Shown: one piece after another, positions 53,194 through 64,000 of the stretch
Numbering within the stretch: position 1 is the stretch's first letter
Layout: each line of letters opens with the position of its first letter
Source of the DNA: Streptomyces sp. NBC_00525
GTDB taxonomy: Bacteria > Actinomycetota > Actinomycetes > Streptomycetales > Streptomycetaceae
Assembly (NCBI RefSeq): GCF_036346595.1
Contig: NZ_CP107834.1
Coordinates: forward strand, 3,100,001 to 3,164,000
Reading direction: 5' to 3'
DNA length: 64,000 nucleotides
Made by a program: the position numbers and the translations under genes
Notes under the pieces: generated by a model
Databases searched by the model: none
What the model was told of the DNA's origin: nothing
Seen by the model: the letters and a program-made list of their open reading frames with translations, nothing else

Positions 53194-54996
53194 GTGGCTG
53201 ACGTACCTGCCGATCTTGCCGCAGTGTGGCCACGCGTGCTGGAGCAACTCCTCGGGGAGGGGCAGCAGGGCATCGAGCCGAAGGACAAGCAGTGGATCGA
53301 GCGCTGCCAGCCGCTCGCCCTGGTGGCCGACACCGCGCTGCTGGCCGTCCCCAACGAATGGGGCAAGCGGGTCCTGGAGGGCCGCCTCGCCCCTCTCATC
53401 AGCGAGACGCTGAGCCGCGAGTGCGGACGCCCCATCCGGATCGCGATCACGGTGGACGACTCGGCCGGCGAACCGTCGGGCCCGCCCGCGCCCCCGATGC
53501 ACCAGTCCCCCCAGCCGCCCCACCGCTACCAGGGCCCCCAGCACGACGAGGGCCGGCACGGCGACGCGTACGACGGCTACGGGAACCGGTCCTCCGACGA
53601 CGGCATGCCGACCGCGCGCCCCGCCTACCCGGACTACCAGCAGCAGCGCCCGGAGCCCGGCGCCTGGCCGCGCACCCAGGAGGACCTGTCCTGGCAGCAG
53701 CCCCGGCTCGGCGGCTTCCAGGACCGCGAGCCTTCCGCCGACCAGTGGCGCGAGCCGTACGGCGGCCGGGGTCCGCAGCAGTCGCAGCACGATTACCGTC
53801 CGCAGCCGCCGGAGCGCCACGGGTACGAGCCGTCGCACACCGAGCGCTCCCGCCCCGAGCTGCCGGAGCCGCAGCACCGCCCCGGCGCGGGCACCGGCCG
53901 GCCGGGCGGAGGCACCGGCCCGATGGGCGCCCAGCCGTCCCCGGCCCCCGGCCCCGGCGAGCCGCACGCCCGGCTGAATCCGAAGTACCTCTTCGACACC
54001 TTCGTCATCGGGGCCTCGAACCGCTTCGCGCACGCCGCGGCCGTCGCGGTGGCCGAGGCACCCGCGAAGGCGTACAACCCGCTGTTCGTCTACGGGGAGT
54101 CGGGGCTCGGCAAGACCCATCTGCTGCACGCCATCGGGCACTACGCGCGGAGCCTGTACCCGGGCACGCGGGTGCGGTACGTCAGCTCCGAGGAGTTCAC
54201 CAACGAGTTCATCAACTCGATCCGCGACGGGAAGGGCGACACCTTCCGCAAGCGGTACCGCGATGTGGACATCCTGCTCGTCGACGACATCCAGTTCCTG
54301 GCGAGCAAGGAGTCGACGCAGGAGGAGTTCTTCCACACCTTCAATACGCTCCACAACGCCAACAAGCAGATCGTGCTCTCCTCCGACCGGCCGCCGAAGC
54401 AGCTGGTCACGCTGGAGGACCGGCTGCGGAATCGTTTCGAGTGGGGGCTGACCACCGACGTACAGCCGCCCGAGTTGGAGACCCGCATCGCGATCCTGCG
54501 CAAGAAGGCGGTGCAGGAGCAGCTCAACGCCCCGCCGGAGGTGCTGGAGTTCATCGCCTCCCGTATCTCCCGCAACATCCGTGAGCTGGAGGGCGCGCTC
54601 ATCCGGGTGACGGCCTTCGCCAGTCTCAACCGGCAGCCGGTGGACCTGGGGCTCACCGAGATCGTGCTGAAGGATCTGATCCCCGGCGGCGAGGACACGG
54701 CGCCCGAGATCACGGCGACGGCCATCATGGCGGCGACCGCGGACTACTTCGGCCTGACGGTGGAGGACCTGTGCGGATCGTCGCGCAGCCGCGTGCTGGT
54801 GACGGCCCGGCAGATCGCCATGTATCTGTGCCGTGAGCTGACCGATCTCTCGCTGCCGAAGATCGGCGCGCAGTTCGGCGGCCGGGACCATACAACGGTG
54901 ATGCACGCGGACCGCAAGATCCGGGCGCTGATGGCCGAGCGGCGGTCCATCTACAACCAGGTCACCGAGCTCACCAACCGGATCAAGAACGGCTGA
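53194..54996 (+). CDS. dnaA: Replication initiator DnaA
   Basis: A 600-residue initiator. Domain I is about residues 1-90; domain II is a very long Pro/Gln/Arg-rich linker (about 95-265), typical of Streptomyces. Domain III has Walker [12 protein letters not shown] (301-311) and Walker [11 protein letters not shown]. Domain IV carries the DnaA-box HTH ([16 protein letters not shown]). GTG 53194 gives the conserved start [17 protein letters not shown]; the longer frame overlaps the promoter. Confidence 0.97.
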   Translation: MADVPADLAAVWPRVLEQLLGEGQQGIEPKDKQWIERCQPLALVADTALLAVPNEWGKRVLEGRLAPLISETLSRECGRPIRIAITVDDSAGEPSGPPAPPMHQSPQPPHRYQGPQHDEGRHGDAYDGYGNRSSDDGMPTARPAYPDYQQQRPEPGAWPRTQEDLSWQQPRLGGFQDREPSADQWREPYGGRGPQQSQHDYRPQPPERHGYEPSHTERSRPELPEPQHRPGAGTGRPGGGTGPMGAQPSPAPGPGEPHARLNPKYLFDTFVIGASNRFAHAAAVAVAEAPAKAYNPLFVYGESGLGKTHLLHAIGHYARSLYPGTRVRYVSSEEFTNEFINSIRDGKGDTFRKRYRDVDILLVDDIQFLASKESTQEEFFHTFNTLHNANKQIVLSSDRPPKQLVTLEDRLRNRFEWGLTTDVQPPELETRIAILRKKAVQEQLNAPPEVLEFIASRISRNIRELEGALIRVTAFASLNRQPVDLGLTEIVLKDLIPGGEDTAPEITATAIMAATADYFGLTVEDLCGSSRSRVLVTARQIAMYLCRELTDLSLPKIGAQFGGRDHTTVMHADRKIRALMAERRSIYNQVTELTNRIKNG

Positions 54997-55083
54997 GAGC
55001 GCCGCCGGTCCACCTGCCGGCCGCCTCTTCCACACGGCACGGCACCTTCGCACGGCCCCCTCGGAAGGGGCGCGGAAAGGGCT

Positions 55084-55132
55084 CGGAAGGGCGCTGTGCG
55101 GACTCGTCAGGAGCCCGCACAGCGCCCTTCCG
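55084..55132 (+). terminator. Strong terminator hairpin of dnaA
   Basis: A perfect 18-bp stem (55084-55101 with 55115-55132), 87 bases after the dnaA stop. It should keep dnaA transcripts out of oriC. Confidence 0.85.
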
Positions 55133-55199
55133 CATGCCCAGGGGCCGGCCGACCGCCGCTCCGGCCCGCCACCGACGCTCCCGTTCTGTTCGATTACCC

Positions 55200-55800
55200 G
55201 TGAGGTCACGGGTGTTCTCCACAGATCCGTGGACTTTTTTCCCTCCACAGCCTGGGGATCCAAAAGTTGTCCATACTGCATCCACAGGCAGGACGGGTCT
55301 GAGTGCATCGGGCCAGCTCAGAGGGTTGGGGATTTGTGGTCAACGATGATCCACAGCCTGTGGAAAAAATCTTCGTCCACAGGGACTGCTCTGCGTTGTC
55401 CACCGGCTACCCACAGGTCTGAGGCTGTTTTCCCCAGTCGAAGGCCGCTTCTCCACATCGCTGTCCACTGTTCGGCAACACGACAGGCCCTGTCACCGAA
55501 GCGAGTGAAAGGCGTCACACCAAGAGGGGCGGTTGGCCTGTGGGGAACGTGGGTAAAGCTGGGGACAGACCTGGGGAGAAAGTGGCCGCCCCTGTGTACG
55601 GCTTGTGCACAACTTCCGGGTGTCCACAGAGAGCCCGAGTTGTCCACCGGTTCCACCCACAGGCCCGGTGGATAAAAAACGGGCGTTGACCTGCGAAAAC
55701 GGGGTTATCCACGGTTTCCACAGGCCCTACTACTACCACCACTCATAGTTAGCCCGGTTTCCGTTTCGAAGTGGGGCCTGTGCACAACTCGCCCTCGGAG
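55200..55800. other. oriC: Chromosomal replication origin oriC
   Basis: The 959-base dnaA-dnaN gap holds the origin. DnaA-box-like 9-mers with at most one mismatch to TTGTCCACA include 55215, 55267, 55335(r), 55359(r), 55373, 55396, 55449, 55604(r), 55620, 55640 and 55779(r) (r = reverse strand). Weaker ones include 55347, 55461, 55539(r), 55667(r), 55705 and 55714. Two groups lie around a less dense centre (about 55470-55590), as in known Streptomyces origins. AT-rich tracts occur near 55236 and 55672. Confidence 0.95.
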
Positions 55801-55955
55801 CGCTCCGGACCTCCCGCCGCGATTTGACCCCGAGCCGCACCGAGTGTCGGTGCCGTGCGTCAGACTGGTCCCCGGCGTCCTCCCCCTCTCACCGGCGGAG
55901 CGGCCCGACCAGACGACGAACGCAAGCAGGGCGAAACCAGCAGGAGGCGGTTCCG

Positions 55956-57086
55956 GTGAAGATCCGGGTGGAGCGCGATGTCCTCGCGGAGGCGGTGGCC
56001 TGGGTGGCCCGCAGCCTCCCGGCCCGTCCGCCGGCGCCCGTTCTCGCGGGCCTTCTGCTGAAGGCCGAGGACGGAGCGCTCAGCTTCTCCAGCTTCGACT
56101 ACGAGGTCTCGGCGCGGGTCTCGGTGGAGGCCGAGGTCGAGGAGGACGGCACGGTCCTCGTCTCCGGCCGGCTGCTCGCCGACATCTGCCGCGCCCTGCC
56201 CAACCGGCCGGTGGAGATCTCCACAGACGGTGTACGGGCGACCGTCTCCTGCGGCTCCTCGCGATTCACACTCCACACCCTGCCTGTGGAGGAGTACCCG
56301 GCCCTCCCGCAGATGCCGACCGCGACCGGCACCGTGCCCGGTGAGGTCTTCGCCTCGGCCGCCGCCCAGGTCGCCATCGCCGCAGGCCGCGACGACACCC
56401 TGCCCGTCCTGACCGGTGTGCGCATCGAGATCGAGGGCGACACCGTCACCCTCGCCTCCACCGACCGCTACCGCTTTGCCGTCCGCGAGTTCCTCTGGAA
56501 GCCCGAGGACCCGGAGGCGTCCGCCGTCGCCCTGGTGCCCGCCAAGACGCTGCTGGACACCGCCAAGTCGCTCACCAGCGGCGACACGGTCACGCTGGCG
56601 CTGGCCGGCTCGGGCGCGGGTGAGGGGCTCATCGGGTTCGAGGGCGCCGGACGGCGTACCACCACCCGACTGCTCGAAGGCGACCTGCCGAAGTACCGGA
56701 CGCTCTTCCCCACCGAGTTCAACTCCGTGGCCGTGATCGAGACCGCGCCGTTCGTCGAGGCCGTCAAGCGCGTAGCCCTGGTGGCCGAACGCAACACCCC
56801 GGTTCGGCTGACCTTCGAGCAGGGCGTCCTGATCCTGGAGGCGGGCTCCAGCGACGACGCACAGGCTGTGGAAAGGGTCGACTCCGTGCTGGAGGGCGAC
56901 GACATCTCGATCGCCTTCAACCCGACCTTCCTGCTCGACGGCCTGAGCGCCATCGACTCCCCGGTCGCCCAGCTCTCCTTCACGACCTCCACCAAGCCGG
57001 CGCTGCTCAGCGGCCGCCCCGCCGTGGATGCCGAGGCGGACGACGCCTACAAGTACCTGATCATGCCGGTCCGCCTCTCGGGCTGA
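55956..57086 (+). CDS. dnaN: DNA polymerase III sliding clamp (beta)
   Basis: A 376-residue clamp with three similar domains (first KIRVERDVLAEAVAWVARSL; last ends YLIMPVRLSG). GTG 55956 follows AGGAGG by eight bases, and a longer upstream frame into oriC is rejected. Confidence 0.97.
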   Translation: MKIRVERDVLAEAVAWVARSLPARPPAPVLAGLLLKAEDGALSFSSFDYEVSARVSVEAEVEEDGTVLVSGRLLADICRALPNRPVEISTDGVRATVSCGSSRFTLHTLPVEEYPALPQMPTATGTVPGEVFASAAAQVAIAAGRDDTLPVLTGVRIEIEGDTVTLASTDRYRFAVREFLWKPEDPEASAVALVPAKTLLDTAKSLTSGDTVTLALAGSGAGEGLIGFEGAGRRTTTRLLEGDLPKYRTLFPTEFNSVAVIETAPFVEAVKRVALVAERNTPVRLTFEQGVLILEAGSSDDAQAVERVDSVLEGDDISIAFNPTFLLDGLSAIDSPVAQLSFTTSTKPALLSGRPAVDAEADDAYKYLIMPVRLSG

Positions 57087-57099
57087 CCGGACCCCCACC

Positions 57100-57119
57100 G
57101 GCCCCGCTCCGGCGGGGCC
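57100..57119 (+). terminator. Terminator hairpin of dnaN
   Basis: An 8-bp GC stem (57100-57107 with 57112-57119, TCCG loop) just after the dnaN stop. Confidence 0.7.
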
Positions 57120-57219
57120 CGACGGGCGTGTTCAGCGCCGAGCACGCCCGGCGTCCTGTCCCCCTCCGGGCGTAGGCTCGGACGTGGGTACGAATCGGCA
57201 CAACGCTAAGGAATCTCTG

Positions 57220-58098
57220 ATGGAGCTCGGTCTCGTCGGCCTCGGCAAGATGGGCGGCAACATGCGCGAGCGCATCCGCCGCGCAGGCCACACCGTCATC
57301 GGTTACGACCGCAACCCGGATCTCGCCGACGTCCACAGCCTGGAAGAGCTTGTGGGCAAGCTCAAGGGTCCGCGGGTCGTATGGGTGATGGTTCCGGCCG
57401 GAGCCGCGACCCAGTCCACCATCGACGAGCTGGCCGAACTGCTCTCGCCCGGCGACATCGTCGTGGACGGCGGGAACAGCCGCTGGACCGACGACGAGAA
57501 GCACGCGGAGGAGCTGGGCCGCAAGGGCATCGGCTTCGTCGACTGCGGAGTCTCCGGCGGCGTCTGGGGCCTGGAGAACGGCTACGCGCTGATGTACGGC
57601 GGCGACGCCGAGCACGTGGCCAAGGTCCAGCCCGTCTTCGACGCGCTCAAGCCCGAGGGCGACTTCGGTTCGGTCCACGCGGGCAAGGTCGGCGCCGGCC
57701 ACTTCGCCAAGATGGTCCACAACGGCATCGAGTACGCCATGATGCAGGCCTACGCCGAGGGCTGGGAGCTCCTGGAGAAGGTCGACTCCGTCACCGACGT
57801 GCGCGAGGTCTTCCGCTCCTGGCAGCAGGGCACGGTCATCCGCTCCTGGCTGCTCGACCTGGCGGTCAACGCCCTCGACGACGACGAGCACCTCGAGAAG
57901 CTCCGCGGCTACGCCGCCGACTCGGGCGAGGGCCGCTGGACGGTCGAGGCCGCGATCGACAACGCCGTGCCGCTGCCGGCGATCACCGCGTCCCTCTTCG
58001 CGCGCTTCGCCTCGCGGCAGGACGACTCCCCGCAGATGAAGATGATCGCCGCGCTGCGCAACCAGTTCGGCGGCCACGCGGTCGAGAACAAGAAGTAA
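57220..58098 (+). CDS. gnd: 6-phosphogluconate dehydrogenase (decarboxylating, short form)
   Basis: A 292-residue enzyme of the pentose-phosphate pathway. NADP/NAD fold [17 protein letters not shown], substrate region [13 protein letters not shown], and catalytic [15 protein letters not shown]. Short (GndB-like) form; cofactor could be NAD. ATG 57220; a TAGGCT -10 element at 57173 may mark its promoter. It is conserved between dnaN and recF in Streptomyces. Confidence 0.93.
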   Translation: MELGLVGLGKMGGNMRERIRRAGHTVIGYDRNPDLADVHSLEELVGKLKGPRVVWVMVPAGAATQSTIDELAELLSPGDIVVDGGNSRWTDDEKHAEELGRKGIGFVDCGVSGGVWGLENGYALMYGGDAEHVAKVQPVFDALKPEGDFGSVHAGKVGAGHFAKMVHNGIEYAMMQAYAEGWELLEKVDSVTDVREVFRSWQQGTVIRSWLLDLAVNALDDDEHLEKLRGYAADSGEGRWTVEAAIDNAVPLPAITASLFARFASRQDDSPQMKMIAALRNQFGGHAVENKK

Positions 58099-58183
58099 CC
58101 CGCAACGAGGTGCGGGAGGGGCCGACCGCCTCTCCCGCCCCGCCGGAGCACGGAGCAGGAAGCCGGGAAGGTCGGCGCACACC

Positions 58184-59314
58184 ATGCACGTCACGCATCT
58201 GTCGCTGGCCGACTTCCGCTCGTACGCCCGCGTCGAGGTGCCCCTCGATCCGGGCGTCACCGCATTCGTGGGCGCCAACGGCCAGGGCAAGACGAACCTG
58301 GTCGAGGCGGTCGGCTATCTCGCCACGCTCGGCAGCCACCGCGTCTCCTCGGACGCCCCGCTCGTCCGCATGGGCGCCGACCGGGCCGTGATCAGGGCGG
58401 CCGTCACCCAGGGCGAGCGCTCGCAGCTGGTCGAGCTGGAGCTGAATCCGGGCAAGGCCAACCGCGCCCGGATCAACCGGTCCTCGCAGGTCAGGCCGCG
58501 CGATGTGCTCGGCATCGTGCGTACGGTGCTGTTCGCGCCGGAGGACCTGGCCCTGGTGAAGGGCGACCCCGGCGAGCGCCGGCGGTTCCTGGACGAGCTG
58601 GTCACCGCGCGGTCCCCGAGGATGGCCGGAGTGCGGTCCGACTACGACCGGGTGCTGAAACAGCGCAACACCCTGCTCAAGTCCGCGGCCATGGCCCGCA
58701 GGCACGGCGGCCGCTCGCTGGACCTCTCCACGCTCGACGTGTGGGACCAGCACCTGGCGCGGGTCGGCGCGGAGCTGCTCGCCCAGCGCCTCGACCTGAT
58801 CGCCACGCTCCAGCCGCTGGCGGACAAGGCGTACGGCGACGTGGCACCGGGCGGCGGGCCGCTGAGCCTCGACTACCGCGGCAGCATCGGCCCGGATGCG
58901 GACCCGGCGCGCGGCCGCGAGGAGCTGTACGCGCAGCTCATCGAGGCCCTGGCCCAGGTCCGCAAGCAGGAGATCGAGCGCGGCGTGACCCTGGTCGGCC
59001 CGCACCGCGACGACCTGGTGCTCGGCCTGCGCGCCATGCCCGCCAAGGGGTACGCGAGCCACGGGGAGTCCTGGTCGTACGCGCTGGCGCTGCGGCTGGC
59101 CTCGTACGAGCTGCTGCGCGGCGAGGGCAATGAGCCGGTGCTCGTACTGGACGACGTGTTCGCCGAGCTGGACGCGCGCCGCCGGGAGCGGCTCGCGGAG
59201 CTGGTGGCCCCGGCCGAGCAGGTGCTGGTGACGGCAGCCGTGGACGACGACGTGCCGGGCGCGCTCGCCGGTGCGCGGTACGTCGTCACCGCCGGTGAGG
59301 TGGAACGGGTGTGA
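58184..59314 (+). CDS. recF: DNA repair protein RecF
   Basis: A 376-residue SMC-like ATPase that loads RecA at gaps. Walker [15 protein letters not shown] (26-39), signature region and Walker B-like [19 protein letters not shown] are present. It overlaps the next gene by four bases. A short hairpin (58099-58116) lies upstream. Confidence 0.95.
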   Translation: MHVTHLSLADFRSYARVEVPLDPGVTAFVGANGQGKTNLVEAVGYLATLGSHRVSSDAPLVRMGADRAVIRAAVTQGERSQLVELELNPGKANRARINRSSQVRPRDVLGIVRTVLFAPEDLALVKGDPGERRRFLDELVTARSPRMAGVRSDYDRVLKQRNTLLKSAAMARRHGGRSLDLSTLDVWDQHLARVGAELLAQRLDLIATLQPLADKAYGDVAPGGGPLSLDYRGSIGPDADPARGREELYAQLIEALAQVRKQEIERGVTLVGPHRDDLVLGLRAMPAKGYASHGESWSYALALRLASYELLRGEGNEPVLVLDDVFAELDARRRERLAELVAPAEQVLVTAAVDDDVPGALAGARYVVTAGEVERV

Positions 59315-59907
59315 ACGGCGTGGGAGAGGGAACGGCCCCGGGCGGCGACCGCCCCGACCGGGAGAACCGTGAGAACCGGGACGACCGGGCGAAGCAGGCC
59401 GAGCCGTCCGGTGTGGATCTGGCCCGGGTCGCCCTGCGCGCGGCGAAGGAGCAGGCGCGGGCGCGGGGCGCGGCGGCGCAGCAGAAGAAGCAGGCGCGGC
59501 GGGGCGGCGGGCTGCGTTCCGGGGCGCGGGCGGACGGCCGCGATCCGCTGCCGCTGGGCGCGGCGATCAACCGGCTGATCACCGAGCGCGGCTGGGAGAC
59601 CCCGGCGGCGGTGGGCGGGGTGATGGGCCGCTGGCCGCAGATCGTCGGTGACGACCTCGCGCTGCACTGTGTGCCCGTGCGGTACGACGAGGAGCCGGAT
59701 CAGCGGGTGCTGACGGTGCAGTGCGATTCGACGGTGTGGGCGACGCAGTTGCGGCTGCTGGCGCCCCAGCTGGTGGCCCGGCTGAACGCGGACCTGGGCC
59801 ACGGCACGGTGCGGATGATCAAGGTGCTGGGTCCGGGCGGGCCGCAGCGCAGGTTCGGTCCGCTGCGGGCGCCGGGGAGCACCGGCCCCGGTGACACCTA
59901 TGGCTGA
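59311..59907 (+). CDS. DUF721 protein (DciA-like helicase-loader family)
   Basis: A 198-residue protein. The N-terminal 80 residues are charged and low-complexity. The DUF721 core follows ([20 protein letters not shown] and [23 protein letters not shown]). DUF721 includes DciA, the ancestral DnaB loader; actinobacteria lack DnaC/DnaI, so this is a strong candidate loader for the DnaB encoded at 16922-18400. GTG start overlaps recF by four bases. Confidence 0.85.
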   Translation: MNGVGEGTAPGGDRPDRENRENRDDRAKQAEPSGVDLARVALRAAKEQARARGAAAQQKKQARRGGGLRSGARADGRDPLPLGAAINRLITERGWETPAAVGGVMGRWPQIVGDDLALHCVPVRYDEEPDQRVLTVQCDSTVWATQLRLLAPQLVARLNADLGHGTVRMIKVLGPGGPQRRFGPLRAPGSTGPGDTYG

Positions 59908-62372
<2,465 letters not shown>

Positions 62373-62418
62373 GTCGGCCCTCCCAGCAAGCCGCAGCGCG
62401 AAAGGATTTTGACCAGCA

Positions 62419-64000
<1,582 letters not shown>

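Overview
The window is a high-GC (about 70%) actinobacterial chromosome segment. Gene content and order mark it as Streptomyces (or a close relative) at the origin of replication: rpmH-dnaA-oriC-dnaN-gnd-recF-DUF721-gyrB-gyrA on the right, and rnpA-yidD-yidC-khpB-rsmG-parA-parB, trxA-trxB-sigM, murJ, pcnA, ino1, femX, rpsF-ssb-rpsR-rplI and dnaB to the left. Typical signs are GTG/TTG starts, nine parS sites (GTTTCACGTGAAAC or one mismatch) left of oriC, a sigma-R type promoter before trxB and an oriC with well over a dozen DnaA boxes. No rRNA gene, complete tRNA gene or CRISPR array was seen.

Layout. 1-7.65 kb: accessory regulators and enzymes (LysR, NUDIX, three GNAT-type or winged-helix genes, a divergent MarR/MFS pair, a serine hydrolase). 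7.75-16.91 kb: a Tn7-like transposon (tnsA, tnsB, tnsC and a very large tniQ in one overlapping operon, plus small cargo genes including a SUKH/SMI1 protein). Its right end lies 8 bp beyond the dnaB stop codon, and a 201-bp end-to-end remnant of a second related element abuts its left end. 16.9-22 kb: dnaB, a MATE exporter and the rpsF-ssb-rpsR-rplI cluster. 22-33.7 kb: small membrane protein, FemX-type ligase, alanine-racemase-like protein, GT87-type mannosyltransferase, class A PBP, PadR regulator with ino1, MFS protein, LppU/SCO3897-like protein. 33.8-41.8 kb: pcnA, a secreted DUF6049-type protein, murJ and a pseudokinase. 41.8-42.86 kb: a gene-free, AT-richer stretch. 42.9-46 kb: sigM, its anti-sigma factor, trxB and trxA. 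46-52.8 kb: GNAT, parB, parA, rsmG, khpB, yidC, yidD, rnpA, rpmH, all leftward. 53.2-64 kb: dnaA, oriC, dnaN, gnd, recF, DUF721/DciA-like gene, gyrB and the 5' part of gyrA, all rightward.

How the genes work together. The right half is the replication-initiation and segregation centre: DnaA acts on oriC, DnaN, DnaB and the probable DciA-type loader build the fork, gyrase relieves supercoils, and ParA/ParB act on the parS array. The middle holds cell-envelope genes (FemX, PBP, MurJ, pseudokinase) and redox homeostasis (SigM, TrxAB). The most unusual feature is the Tn7-like element parked directly behind the essential helicase gene dnaB. Its organisation parallels Tn7 behind glmS, and its TniQ protein carries an extra C-terminal array of DNA-binding folds ending in a LysR-like helix-turn-helix. 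All calls come from reading the sequence; no database search was run.
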